Positions 26,207-35,004 of a stretch of DNA of 64,000 bases are shown piece by piece. A program made the position numbers and the translations under genes. Location of the stretch: assembly GCA_902521075.1 (NCBI GenBank), contig CABYQM010000003.1, positions 62,001-126,000 on the forward strand, written 5' to 3'. Position 1 is the stretch's first letter, and every line of letters starts with the position of its first letter. Source of the DNA: an uncultured Pelagibacteraceae bacterium. Its GTDB lineage: Bacteria; Pseudomonadota; Alphaproteobacteria; Pelagibacterales; Pelagibacteraceae. A model generated the notes under the pieces. That model did not search any database. It worked only from the letters and a program-made list of their open reading frames with translations, and was not told where the DNA came from.

Positions 26207-26222
26207 TATATGAAATCATATA
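26207..26222. repeat. Palindrome between trmL and petA
   Basis: TATATGA-AA-TCATATA is a perfect inverted repeat with 7-bp arms and a 2-base centre in the 60-base divergent gap, 26 bases before the petA ATG. It could be an operator, but A/T-only arms are easy to obtain by chance in this genome. Confidence 0.3.
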
Positions 26223-26247
26223 TTACCAAAGATATAAAATATTAAAG

Positions 26248-26769
26248 ATGTCAGACCAAAAAGACGAAAAAAAGACCAACAGAAGAGATTTCTTGTTTAC
26301 CGCTACAGCCGCCGCTGGTGCAGTTGGAGTAGGTGCTGCTGTTTGGCCATTAGTAGACCAAATGAACCCAGATGCTTCTGTAAAAGCATTAGCAAGCACA
26401 GAAGTAGATGTGAGTTCAATGCAACCTGGACAGTCTTTAACAGTACTTTGGAGAGGTAAACCAGTTTTTATTAAAAGAAGAACTGAAGACGAAATTAAAA
26501 AAGCGAGAACAGTTGATATTAATGATCTTAAGCATCCTGAAAAAGACGAAGATAGAGCAAAAAATCCTGAATGGTTAGTGATGCTTGGAATTTGTACTCA
26601 TCTTGGATGTGTACCATTAACAGATAAAGGTGATTATGATGGTTGGTTTTGTCCTTGTCATGGTTCTCATTATGATACATCTGGTAGAATTAGAAAAGGA
26701 CCAGCTCCAACTAATATGGAGATACCTAAATACGAATTTGTAAATACTAACACGATTAAGATTGGATAA
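26248..26769 (+). CDS. petA: Ubiquinol-cytochrome c reductase Rieske iron-sulfur subunit
   Basis: The Rieske protein passes electrons from ubiquinol to cytochrome c1 in the bc1 complex. The 173-residue protein has a twin-arginine export motif (NRRDFLF, residues 11-17) and a membrane anchor rich in alanine. The [2Fe-2S] ligands are in CTHLGC (about 112-117) and CPCHGSHY (about 131-138). It is first in the petA-petB-petC operon, with petB starting 2 bases after its stop. Confidence 0.97.
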   Translation: MSDQKDEKKTNRRDFLFTATAAAGAVGVGAAVWPLVDQMNPDASVKALASTEVDVSSMQPGQSLTVLWRGKPVFIKRRTEDEIKKARTVDINDLKHPEKDEDRAKNPEWLVMLGICTHLGCVPLTDKGDYDGWFCPCHGSHYDTSGRIRKGPAPTNMEIPKYEFVNTNTIKIG

Positions 26770-26771
26770 AT

Positions 26772-28043
26772 ATGAGTGATCACGAATACACACCTAGTTC
26801 AAAATTTGGTAAATGGTTTAATGATAGACTACCTTTGCTTACATTGGCAAATCACTTAACAGATTACCCTACACCAAAAAATTTAAATTACTGGTGGACA
26901 TTTGGTGGGATATTAACTTTTTGCTTAATTACCCAAATAGTTACAGGATTAGTTTTGGCTATGCATTACATTGCTCATGCAGATATGGCATTCAGCAGTG
27001 TTGAACATATAATGAGAGATGTGAATTATGGATGGTTGTTAAGATATGTTCACGCAAATGGTGCTTCTATGTTTTTCCTTGCAGTTTATATTCATATTTT
27101 TAGATCTTTATTTTACGGATCATATAAATCTCCTAGAGAAATAATTTGGATACTTGGAATTATAATTTATCTGCTAATGATGGCAGCTGCTTTTATGGGA
27201 TATGTTCTCCCTTGGGGGCAAATGAGTTTTTGGGGAGCAACAGTAATAACCAATTTATTTAGTGCAATCCCGCTTGTGGGGGAGAGTATAACAACTTGGT
27301 TATGGGGTGGTTACTCAGTTGACAATCCGACTTTAACAAGATTTTTTACTCTTCATTACTTGATACCATTCTTAATACTAGGGCTTGTAGTACTTCACAT
27401 ATGGGCATTACATGTTCCTGGAAATAATAATCCAGTTGGTATTGATATTAAAAAACCTTCTAAAGATACAGTTCCATTTCATCCATACATTGTAATTAAA
27501 GATGCTTTTGCGTTATTAATGTTTTGTATAGTTTTTGCATTGTTTGTATTTTATCAACCAAATATTTTAGGACATGCTGATAACTATATCGAGGCAGACC
27601 CACTTGTAACTCCAGCTCACATAGTTCCCGAGTGGTACTTGTTACCTTTTTATGCGATCTTAAGATCAGTTCCTGATAAGCTTATGGGTGTTGTCGCCAT
27701 GTTATCAGCAATTTTAATTTTAGCTGCTTTACCATGGTTGGATACTTCAAAAGTTAGATCAGCAGTATTCAGACCATTATTTAGACAGTTCTACTGGATC
27801 TTAGTAGCTGATGTTTTAATTCTAGGATATGTAGGGGCGATGCCAGCTGAAGGATTGTATTTGTTAATCGCAAGAGTTGCTACAGCGTATTACTTTGCGC
27901 ATTTTTTAATTATTCTTCCAGTTTTAGGATGGAAAGAAAAAACTACCCCGCTGCCTTTGAGTATTACCGAACCAGTTTTAGGAGGTTCGCCAAATTTAGC
28001 TGCGGCAAGGAGTGATGAAAAAATAGAAAAAACAATAAAGTGA
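26772..28043 (+). CDS. petB: Cytochrome b of the bc1 complex
   Basis: Cytochrome b is the quinol-oxidising and quinone-reducing membrane core of complex III. The 423-residue protein has eight or nine helices and the heme-binding histidine pairs (for example [17 protein letters not shown], and [21 protein letters not shown]). The Qo-site PEWY sequence is in [18 protein letters not shown]-terminal extension of about 20 mostly charged residues follows the last helix. Its stop overlaps the GTG start of petC. Confidence 0.97.
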   Translation: MSDHEYTPSSKFGKWFNDRLPLLTLANHLTDYPTPKNLNYWWTFGGILTFCLITQIVTGLVLAMHYIAHADMAFSSVEHIMRDVNYGWLLRYVHANGASMFFLAVYIHIFRSLFYGSYKSPREIIWILGIIIYLLMMAAAFMGYVLPWGQMSFWGATVITNLFSAIPLVGESITTWLWGGYSVDNPTLTRFFTLHYLIPFLILGLVVLHIWALHVPGNNNPVGIDIKKPSKDTVPFHPYIVIKDAFALLMFCIVFALFVFYQPNILGHADNYIEADPLVTPAHIVPEWYLLPFYAILRSVPDKLMGVVAMLSAILILAALPWLDTSKVRSAVFRPLFRQFYWILVADVLILGYVGAMPAEGLYLLIARVATAYYFAHFLIILPVLGWKEKTTPLPLSITEPVLGGSPNLAAARSDEKIEKTIK

Positions 28044-28822
28044 GTAAGTTAAAAAATATTTTATTTGTATTAATATTCTCTATTATCGTACTAAATTCAT
28101 CTAACTCTGCTGAAAAATCACCTCCTTTTTTAGAGACTAAGTGGACTTTCAAAGGTCTCTTTGGAAAATTCGATAGAGCATCCCTGCAAAGGGGTTATCA
28201 AGTGTATACAGAAGTATGTGCATCTTGTCATTCTATGAAATATTTAACCTATAGAAATTTAGCAGAAAAGGGTGGACCAGAATTTTCTGAAGCAGAGGCT
28301 AAAGCAATAGCTGCAAGTTTTGAGGTAACAGATGGCCCGGACAGCACTGGAGAAATGTTTGTAAGACCAGCTAAATTATCTGACAAATTCGTGATGCCAT
28401 ATGCTAATGAACAAGAAGCAAAAGCTGCTAATGGTGGTGCTTATCCACCAGATATGTCAGTTCTAGTTAAGGCAAGAAAGGGCGGAGCAGATTATATTTA
28501 TTCCTTATTGTTAGGTTATTCTGAACCACCAGAAGGCGTAGAGCTTGATGATGGTGTTTATTACAATAAGTATATGTATGGTAATAAAATTAAAATGCCA
28601 GCTCCTTTGTCCGATGATTTAATTGAATATACAGATGGAACAAAAGCTACAGCTGAGCAAATGTCTAAAGATGTTACAAATTTTCTGATGTGGTCAGCAG
28701 AACCACATTTAGAGCAAAGACATAAAACAGGATTTAGAGTTATAGCTTATTTGATAATATTGACTATATTGGTTTACTTTACAATGAAGAAGATATGGTC
28801 ACGTGTTGAACCTAAAGTTTAG
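28040..28822 (+). CDS. petC: Cytochrome c1
   Basis: Cytochrome c1 takes electrons from the Rieske centre and passes them to cytochrome c. The 260-residue protein has a signal peptide ([20 protein letters not shown]), heme motif CASCH (residues 60-64), a likely axial-Met region ([12 protein letters not shown]) and a C-terminal membrane anchor ([20 protein letters not shown]). The start is GTG within the petB stop (GTGA). Its last 24 bases overlap the end of ychF on the opposite strand, so the final codons of both proteins share DNA. Confidence 0.96.
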   Translation: MSKLKNILFVLIFSIIVLNSSNSAEKSPPFLETKWTFKGLFGKFDRASLQRGYQVYTEVCASCHSMKYLTYRNLAEKGGPEFSEAEAKAIAASFEVTDGPDSTGEMFVRPAKLSDKFVMPYANEQEAKAANGGAYPPDMSVLVKARKGGADYIYSLLLGYSEPPEGVELDDGVYYNKYMYGNKIKMPAPLSDDLIEYTDGTKATAEQMSKDVTNFLMWSAEPHLEQRHKTGFRVIAYLIILTILVYFTMKKIWSRVEPKV

Positions 28823-29872
28823 AACATCCCCATCTTTAACGATATAATCTTTACCTTCTAATCTCATTTTACCATTTTCTCTAGATTTTAACCAACCCCC
28901 ATTACGAACGAAATCTTCATAAGACACAGTTTCTGCTCTTATAAAACCTTTTTCAAAATCTGTATGGATTATTCCTGCTGCTTGAGGTGCCATACAATTT
29001 TTGTTAATTGTCCAAGCCCTAGTCTCCTCAACTCCCGAAGTAAAAAAAGTCTCTAAAGATAAAAGATCATATCCTTTTTTTATTAATAAATTTAATCCGG
29101 TATCATCAACATTAATCATTTTCATATAGTTTTTTCTTTCTTCATTTTCTAGTTCATTTAATTGATTTTCTATTTCAGCTGAAATAGTTAGGGTATTTTT
29201 AGAACCATATTTTTCAATAAAACTTTTTGTATAATCGTTGCCTTTATCAATGCTATTTTCATCAACATTACAAACATACAATTTAGGCTTTATTGACAAT
29301 AATCCTGACGATTTAACATCCTTTTTATCAAATTCATCATATAATTTATTTAAATCATCGTTATCGTTAATTAAATTCTGCGCTCTTTCTAGAATTTGGT
29401 TTTGATTTTCATCAATATTTTTTTTATTTTTCTTATCCAGTCTTTTTTGAATGGATTCCAAATCTGCCAAAGACATTTCTGTTTCGATTATTTCTAAATC
29501 CCTAATTGGATCAACTGTTGGATTTACATTCTGAATATCATCTGAGTCAAAACATCTAATTAAATGGATAACAGCATCTACTTCTCTTATATGGGATAAG
29601 AATTTGTTACCTAAACCTTCACCTTTAGAGGCTCCCTCTACTAATCCCGCTATATCAACAAAAGATATTGTAGTATTTATTTTTTTTTTTGAATTTGAAA
29701 TTTTAACTAATTCATCTAACCTATAATCAGGTACAGGAACTACCCCTATATTTGGATCTATCGTACAAAAAGGAAAATTTGCTGCTTGGGCTTTACTTGA
29801 ATTTGTAAGTGCATTAAATAACGTAGATTTACCAACGTTTGGTAAACCAACTATACCACACTTAAAACCCAT
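28799..29872 (-). CDS. ychF: Redox-regulated ATPase / Obg-like GTPase YchF
   Basis: YchF is an Obg-family nucleotidase (preferring ATP) associated with ribosomes and stress responses. The 357-residue protein has the P-loop GLPNVGKSTLFNALT (about residues 8-22), the switch FVDIAGLVEGASKGEGLGN, and a C-terminal TGS domain ending in [15 protein letters not shown]. It is downstream of pth in the prs-rplY-pth-ychF order, a widely conserved bacterial arrangement, and converges on petC with a 24-base overlap. Confidence 0.95.
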   Translation of the reverse strand: MGFKCGIVGLPNVGKSTLFNALTNSSKAQAANFPFCTIDPNIGVVPVPDYRLDELVKISNSKKKINTTISFVDIAGLVEGASKGEGLGNKFLSHIREVDAVIHLIRCFDSDDIQNVNPTVDPIRDLEIIETEMSLADLESIQKRLDKKNKKNIDENQNQILERAQNLINDNDDLNKLYDEFDKKDVKSSGLLSIKPKLYVCNVDENSIDKGNDYTKSFIEKYGSKNTLTISAEIENQLNELENEERKNYMKMINVDDTGLNLLIKKGYDLLSLETFFTSGVEETRAWTINKNCMAPQAAGIIHTDFEKGFIRAETVSYEDFVRNGGWLKSRENGKMRLEGKDYIVKDGDVLNFRFNT

Positions 29873-30433
29873 TTAATTATTGTTAACTTTGCTTGAGAAT
29901 AAATCTAATTTTTTATCTATTAAAATAGCAATAGAGTCTATTATGTTGTGAGTAATTTTTTCTAAGTGTTCTTGTTCATCATCAGAAAAATCATTTAAAA
30001 CAAAGTCTGATACAGACATTTTATTCTCTGGCTTTCCAATCCCGATTCTTACTCTTGAATAGTCTTTTCCAATAAATTTATCAATTGAAGCAACTCCATT
30101 GTGACCTGCACTTGACCCACCAAATTTTGCCTTTATTTTTCCGAACTCTACATCTAGATCATCGTGAAAAACAATGACATCTTCTGCATCTATTTTGAAA
30201 TATTCAAGCAACTCTCTTATACATATTCCCGAGTTGTTCATGAAAGTCAGAGGCTTGATAGCATAAATTTTCTTTTCCCCAATATTACCTGTTGTAAGTA
30301 AACCCTTAAATTTTGGCTTTTGCTTTGAAAGACCAAATTTTTGATTTATAGCATCTACAACTTTAAAACCTATATTATGTCTATTATTATGACTGTTTGG
30401 TGTCGGATTGCCCAAACCTACGAGTAACAACAT
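29873..30433 (-). CDS. pth: Peptidyl-tRNA hydrolase
   Basis: Pth recycles peptidyl-tRNAs released from stalled ribosomes. The 186-residue protein has LLVGLGNPTPNSHNNRHNIGF at the N-terminus, including the catalytic His, then PLTFMNNSG, VFHDDLDVEFGKIKAKFGGSSAGHNGVASI and RVRIGIGKPENK. It abuts ychF and follows rplY after 28 bases, consistent with cotranscription. Confidence 0.95.
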   Translation of the reverse strand: MLLLVGLGNPTPNSHNNRHNIGFKVVDAINQKFGLSKQKPKFKGLLTTGNIGEKKIYAIKPLTFMNNSGICIRELLEYFKIDAEDVIVFHDDLDVEFGKIKAKFGGSSAGHNGVASIDKFIGKDYSRVRIGIGKPENKMSVSDFVLNDFSDDEQEHLEKITHNIIDSIAILIDKKLDLFSSKVNNN

Positions 30434-30461
30434 TTTATTTTATTATTATTTTCACAGATTA

Positions 30462-31178
30462 TTATTTTTTCTCTGCTGGAGCTTTTCCTTCTTCTTTTCC
30501 TTTATCACCATCTACAGCTTTTTCTGTACCTTCTTCAGGTTTAGCGTCTCCATCCGCAGCTGCCTCCGCAGTTTCTCCACCTTCTCCCTCAGCTTCTGCT
30601 GGTTTTTCAGGTTCTTTAACAACTGTTGGTGCTGCTACTGTCGCGATTACAAAATCTCTTCCTTGAATTGTAGGTGTTACATTTTCAGGTAAATTTATAA
30701 AAGATATTTTAATACTTGCTCCAATATCTAAGTTATTTAAATCCACAACTAACTCTGTTGGTATATTTTCTGTAGGACATCTCAATTCAACTTTTCGTCT
30801 TACTATATTCAAAACTCCACCTCTTTTTAATCCTGGTGACAAATCATGGTTTATAAATTTAACTGGAATTTCTAAAATTACTTTTGCACCTTTAACAATT
30901 CTTAAAAAATCTAAATGTATAGGCTCATCTGTAACTGTATCAAAATCAATAACTCTTGGTAAAACTTTTTGTTCTTTCCCATCAATATTAATTAAAATTA
31001 TATTTGATAAAATATTTTCTTTATTTAATAAATTTTTTACTTCTTTAACAGAGACAGAGATTTTTTGATTTGGCTCCTCTCCGCCATAAATTATTCCTGG
31101 AACCATACCTTTACTTCTAAGAGATTTAACTTCACCCTTAGTTTTTGTTTCTCTTATTGTGGCTGCTAATAAACTCAT
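30462..31178 (-). CDS. rplY: 50S ribosomal protein L25 (CTC form) with acidic tail
   Basis: L25 binds 5S rRNA in the large subunit. The 238-residue protein is the long CTC type: an N-terminal 5S-binding domain (IRETKTKGEVKSLRSKGMVPGIIYG), the HLDFLRI segment, then the TL5-type C-terminal domain (VELRCPTENIP). The last ~50 residues, from about residue 188, are a low-complexity tail rich in Glu, Ala, Gly, Pro and Lys. The DNA for this tail is noticeably more G/C-rich than its surroundings. Its place between prs and pth is typical. Confidence 0.93.
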   Translation of the reverse strand: MSLLAATIRETKTKGEVKSLRSKGMVPGIIYGGEEPNQKISVSVKEVKNLLNKENILSNIILINIDGKEQKVLPRVIDFDTVTDEPIHLDFLRIVKGAKVILEIPVKFINHDLSPGLKRGGVLNIVRRKVELRCPTENIPTELVVDLNNLDIGASIKISFINLPENVTPTIQGRDFVIATVAAPTVVKEPEKPAEAEGEGGETAEAAADGDAKPEEGTEKAVDGDKGKEEGKAPAEKK

Positions 31179-31223
31179 AAAGTGTCGGGTTTTTAACTTA
31201 TGAAACTAAATTTTACAAGTAAA

Positions 31224-32156
31224 TTATTTAAATAGATCTGATACTGAAGTGGAATTCGATATCCTTTTAATAGCTTCTCCAACTAAATTAGAGATTGTTA
31301 ATACCTCAATATTCTTAGCTTTTTTAACTTTCATTGAATTATCAATTGTATCAGTTACAACTAAGTTTTTTATCGAAGATTTCTTAATTTTTTCAACAGC
31401 ATTACCACTTAATACACCATGTGTTACATACACATGAACATCTTTAGCTCCCCTTTTTTTTAATTCAGAAGCTGCATTTACAATTGTTCCACCAGAGTCG
31501 ATTATATCATCAACTAATATACAAGTTTTATTTTTTACATTTCCAATTACATTCATTACTTCAGACTTTCCTGGAGCAGGTCTTCTTTTATCTACTATTG
31601 CTAAATCTACATTTAACAATTTTCCTAAAGCCCTTGCCCTTGCGGTACCACCGACATCTGGAGCAACACAGATTATATTATTTTTTTTTAATTTCTTTTT
31701 TATGTGTCTAGCAAATATTGGAGTTGCAAATAAGTTATCAACTGGAATATCAAAAAATCCTTGAATTTGTCCAGAATGTAAATCAACTGTAACTACTCTA
31801 TCTGCCCCTGCTTTTGCAATAAGATTGGATACAAGTTTTGCAGATATAGATGTTCTAGGCACTACTTTTCTATCTTGTCTTGCATAACCAAAATATGGGA
31901 TCACAGCAGTTATGTTTTTGGCCGATGATCTTTTTAAAGCATCAATGGATAATAACAATTCCATTAAATTGTCGTTCGCAGGAGATGAAACAGATTGAAT
32001 TAAAAAAATACTATTACCTCTAATATTTTCATTAATTTCAATATAAATTTCTCCATCTGCAAATTTTCTTATGTTTGAATTCACTAGTCTATTTTTCAAA
32101 AATTTGGATATTTTTTGACTGAGATGTTTATTGCTGTTTCCTGTGAGAATTTTCAT
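31224..32156 (-). CDS. prs: Ribose-phosphate pyrophosphokinase
   Basis: Prs makes PRPP from ribose 5-phosphate and ATP for nucleotide, histidine and tryptophan synthesis. The 310-residue protein has FADGEIYIEINENIRG, IPYFGYARQDRK (catalytic and ATP region), VTVDLHSGQIQGFF and the PRPP-binding ILVDDIIDSGGTI (about residues 213-225). It begins the prs-rplY-pth-ychF run, 10 bases downstream of pgeF. Confidence 0.96.
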   Translation of the reverse strand: MKILTGNSNKHLSQKISKFLKNRLVNSNIRKFADGEIYIEINENIRGNSIFLIQSVSSPANDNLMELLLSIDALKRSSAKNITAVIPYFGYARQDRKVVPRTSISAKLVSNLIAKAGADRVVTVDLHSGQIQGFFDIPVDNLFATPIFARHIKKKLKKNNIICVAPDVGGTARARALGKLLNVDLAIVDKRRPAPGKSEVMNVIGNVKNKTCILVDDIIDSGGTIVNAASELKKRGAKDVHVYVTHGVLSGNAVEKIKKSSIKNLVVTDTIDNSMKVKKAKNIEVLTISNLVGEAIKRISNSTSVSDLFK

Positions 32157-32166
32157 CCGCGATATC

Positions 32167-32919
32167 CTATTTAATCATAATTGCAGAAATATTTCTACCA
32201 TAATCGTTATGCTTATTTTTTTTTGATCTCCTTGAACTAAAAAAGTTATTTTCTAGACTGAAGGTATCTTTTCTTATTATATCTATTTTTTTAACTCCAT
32301 TTTCATAAAATTGAGATTTTATATATTTGCTTAAATCAAAAAAAATTTTTTTCTTTTTAAATGTGAAGAAATTCACATTTTTTTTATTTTTGCCCTGAAA
32401 CAATTTAAAAAAATCATTTTTTACTTCATAGCTGTTTTTTTTTATACATGGCCCAATGCAAGCAATCATATCTTTCTCTGAGCATCCATTTTTTTTTAAA
32501 AGTTGAATTGTGTTCTTTACTATTCCTTTAAAAGCACCTTTCCATCCAGCATGAATTGCACCAACAAATTTTTGCTTTTTTTCTATAATTAGAATTGGTG
32601 CACAGTCTGCAGTGAGTATACTAATCGCTATATTTTGTTTATTTGTAATCATTGCATCTCCGGTCATTTTTTTTTTTGGAATTCTACTGATTTTATAAAC
32701 CTTATTGCTGTGAATTTGATTAAGAGAAACTAGATTTTCACTATTACAGCCTATTCTCTTTGAAACTATTTTTAAATTTTTATTTATATTAGCAATTTTA
32801 TCTTTTGACCCCTTTCCACAATTTAAACTTTTGTAGATTCCTTTTGAGGTACCGCCTAATCTATTAAAAAAATAGTGCGAAACGTATTTTTGATTTCTTA
32901 AAATTTTTGACTTAATCAC
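32167..32919 (-). CDS. pgeF: Purine nucleoside phosphorylase / peptidoglycan editing factor PgeF-like
   Basis: This 250-residue protein belongs to the YfiH/laccase-domain family, now assigned to editing of peptidoglycan precursors and to purine nucleoside hydrolysis. Family motifs are LNQIHSNKVYKI, GDAMITNKQNIAISILTADCAPILI and FVGAIHAGWKGAFKGIV, with a late IGPCIKKNSYEV. The zinc ligands (His in NQIHS, Cys in TADC, His in AIHAG) are present. It overlaps the upstream MidA-like gene by 4 bases. Choice among the reported activities is open. Confidence 0.88.
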   Translation of the reverse strand: MIKSKILRNQKYVSHYFFNRLGGTSKGIYKSLNCGKGSKDKIANINKNLKIVSKRIGCNSENLVSLNQIHSNKVYKISRIPKKKMTGDAMITNKQNIAISILTADCAPILIIEKKQKFVGAIHAGWKGAFKGIVKNTIQLLKKNGCSEKDMIACIGPCIKKNSYEVKNDFFKLFQGKNKKNVNFFTFKKKKIFFDLSKYIKSQFYENGVKKIDIIRKDTFSLENNFFSSRRSKKNKHNDYGRNISAIMIK

Positions 32920-33956
32920 TTAAAACCCAAATTAAAATTATTTTTGGATTTGCTTACAAATAATACTTTAAACAAAGAGCCCATATGTTTTGCATCAATT
33001 AATCTTTTTATTCTATAAAATATGTCAGCTTTCTTACTAAATTGTAAATTTTTACTTATTATCTCAGCTCTTTTCAATATTCCTAATTTAATTAAAAAAT
33101 TACCTTGGGTTGTTATTAAAGATTTTAAGTTAGAATTTGCAAACTCTTTCTTATACATTTTAAAATTTATTAAATGAGTAATATCTGAATTATATGGATT
33201 TTCTAAAAAACTAATTTTTCTATGCTTCTCAACACTTTGTAAAGTATTTTTCATTTTTCCACTGGTAAAGCCATAGTCTATCATTAATAAACCACCATTA
33301 TTTTTAAAAATAAAATTCGCTATTTCGTTAACAAATTTCATTGCTGAAGGTGAATATTCAACAAACTTTTCTTTTTTTATATCCTTACCTAAATATTTCT
33401 CAATTATTTTTGACGATACTTTTTGATCACAAACTTCAAACTTATTTTTTTTGTATGCTACATATTTTTCATACCAATTATTGTTTTTCATTAAAAACTG
33501 TTTAATAGGAAAAGCATCAAAAAACTCATTAGCCAAGAATATAGTTGGAGCCTTTGGAATTTCTTTTAAATTCTTAATCCAACTTACTTTTTTTTTGTCT
33601 ATTTTAGTCTTCTGAATTTTTATTAGCAATGGACTTTTTTCTAAAATTAAGAAATTGGCAGATAAATTAATTTCACTAAAATTATTTAAAGTTTTTATAA
33701 TTTGTGACATCATTTCACCGTTGCCTGCACCTAGTTCGATAATATTTATTTTTTTTGGCTTTTTTAAATTCTCCCAAAAAGAAATTAACCAAATAGATAT
33801 CATTTCTGAAAAAAGAACAGAAACATTGGGAGATGTTATGAAGTCACCTTTTTTTCCAAAAGGATTTTTTTTAATATAATAACCATTATCTTTGTCATAC
33901 AAAGATTTGTAAATAAATCTATCCAATGAGATTTTTTTATTGTGTCCTATTAGCAT
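32916..33956 (-). CDS. MidA/NDUFAF7-family SAM-dependent methyltransferase
   Basis: This 346-residue protein resembles the MidA/NDUFAF7 family. In mitochondria its relative dimethylates an arginine of complex I subunit NDUFS2. Visible motifs are GDFITSPNVSVLFSEMI (about residues 36-52), the SAM-binding IIELGAGNGEMMSQI and FLANEFFDAFPIKQF, and GGLLMIDYGFTSG. It lies between lgt and pgeF with overlaps at both ends. Its substrate here is inferred; alphaproteobacterial complex I is the best guess. Confidence 0.82.
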   Translation of the reverse strand: MLIGHNKKISLDRFIYKSLYDKDNGYYIKKNPFGKKGDFITSPNVSVLFSEMISIWLISFWENLKKPKKINIIELGAGNGEMMSQIIKTLNNFSEINLSANFLILEKSPLLIKIQKTKIDKKKVSWIKNLKEIPKAPTIFLANEFFDAFPIKQFLMKNNNWYEKYVAYKKNKFEVCDQKVSSKIIEKYLGKDIKKEKFVEYSPSAMKFVNEIANFIFKNNGGLLMIDYGFTSGKMKNTLQSVEKHRKISFLENPYNSDITHLINFKMYKKEFANSNLKSLITTQGNFLIKLGILKRAEIISKNLQFSKKADIFYRIKRLIDAKHMGSLFKVLFVSKSKNNFNLGFK

Positions 33957-34713
33957 TTTTATAATAGATGATAATTAATCCGCAGGTTAGCGCTATACAA
34001 CTTATTATTTGCCCCATACTCAAGTTGAAAAATAAATAACCTAGTTGTTGATCAGGTTCTCTGAAGAACTCGATAACAAATCTAAAAAATGAGTATAAAA
34101 TTAAAAAATACCCCGAAATAATCCCAGGTATGTTCCTTAATCTATTAAACATCAAACTTAAAATAATAAATAGAATAACTCCCTCAAATATTGCCTCATA
34201 AATTTGTGAAGGATGTCGATTTAAATCATCAATTTTTACAAATTTTACCGACCATGGTACATTTGTTTCTATGCCATAAAGTTCTGAGTTTATGAAATTT
34301 GATATTCTTCCTAAAAAAATTCCTACAGGAGAACAAACAGCAACCACATCTAAATAAATAAAAATATTTTGATTTCTATTTTTGCAGAAAAAATAAGTTC
34401 CAATAATAATTCCAATTAGCGCACCGTGAAAAGACATACCTCCTTGCCAAATTTTTATAATCTCAACTGGATTACTAATAAAATAAATTGGGTCATAAAT
34501 AATTACATATCCAAGTCTTCCACCAAGGATGATACTTATGATCAAATAAGTTATATAATCGTCAAAATATTCTTTTTGAGTGCTATCTTTAATTAGTTTG
34601 TTCTTTGCAAAATACCAACCAAATACTAAGCCAATTATATAAGACAAGGAATACCATCTAATTTCTAATGAAAAGATCTCAAAAGCGACTGGGTCAAAAT
34701 TATTAATAAACAT
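33937..34713 (-). CDS. lgt: Prolipoprotein diacylglyceryl transferase
   Basis: Lgt attaches diacylglycerol to the lipobox cysteine of prelipoproteins in the inner membrane. The 258-residue protein has seven hydrophobic helices and the motifs GGMSFHGALIGIIIG, FLGRISNFINSELYG (the Lgt signature, about residues 134-148) and HPSQIYEAIFEG. The start is 48 bases from the divergent ubiK. It overlaps the MidA-like gene by 20 bases. Confidence 0.94.
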   Translation of the reverse strand: MFINNFDPVAFEIFSLEIRWYSLSYIIGLVFGWYFAKNKLIKDSTQKEYFDDYITYLIISIILGGRLGYVIIYDPIYFISNPVEIIKIWQGGMSFHGALIGIIIGTYFFCKNRNQNIFIYLDVVAVCSPVGIFLGRISNFINSELYGIETNVPWSVKFVKIDDLNRHPSQIYEAIFEGVILFIILSLMFNRLRNIPGIISGYFLILYSFFRFVIEFFREPDQQLGYLFFNLSMGQIISCIALTCGLIIIYYKNANRTQ

Positions 34714-34719
34714 TTAATT

Positions 34720-34738
34720 GTAATATTATAAATATTAC
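34720..34738. repeat. Palindrome between lgt and ubiK
   Basis: GTAATATT-ATA-AATATTAC is a perfect inverted repeat with 8-bp arms and a 3-base centre. It lies in the 48-base divergent gap, starting 7 bases upstream of the lgt start and ending 23 bases before the ubiK ATG. It may be an operator or simply overlapping -10-like A/T sequence for the two promoters. Confidence 0.35.
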
Positions 34739-34761
34739 TTAAACTTTGATAAGAAATTATT

Positions 34762-35004
34762 ATGTCAAAATCAAGATTCGTATTTGATAAATTTGCAAAA
34801 TTTTTGGAAGAAGGACTGGTCAATTACAAAGATTTTAGTGACGAGGTTGTAAATATTTTACGATCAAAAAAAGAGGAAATTATTCTTAAAATGAATTTAG
34901 TAAGTAAAGATGAAATCGATATATTAAATAAAAGAATTGAAAAATTAGAAAAAAAAATTGCTGAAAAAAAAATAAAAAAAAAAACTAAACGGGCAAAGAA
35001 ATAA
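34762..35004 (+). CDS. ubiK: UbiK/BMFP-type coiled-coil accessory protein
   Basis: This 80-residue protein resembles the UbiK (YqiC, BMFP) family, which helps the aerobic ubiquinone-biosynthesis complex at the membrane surface. It has an amphipathic N-terminal half and a C-terminal coiled coil containing MNLVSKDEIDILNKRIEKLE, the family's most recognisable part. It finishes in a lysine-rich tail (KKIAEKKIKKKTKRAKK). Its last 20 bases overlap the end of the convergent sensor kinase gene. Recognition rests mostly on the C-terminal motif and size. Confidence 0.75.
   Translation: MSKSRFVFDKFAKFLEEGLVNYKDFSDEVVNILRSKKEEIILKMNLVSKDEIDILNKRIEKLEKKIAEKKIKKKTKRAKK

Noticed and set aside
30397-30692. 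Two plus-strand open frames over the L25 tail
   Set aside because: Serine/phenylalanine repeats are the complement of the low-complexity L25 tail.
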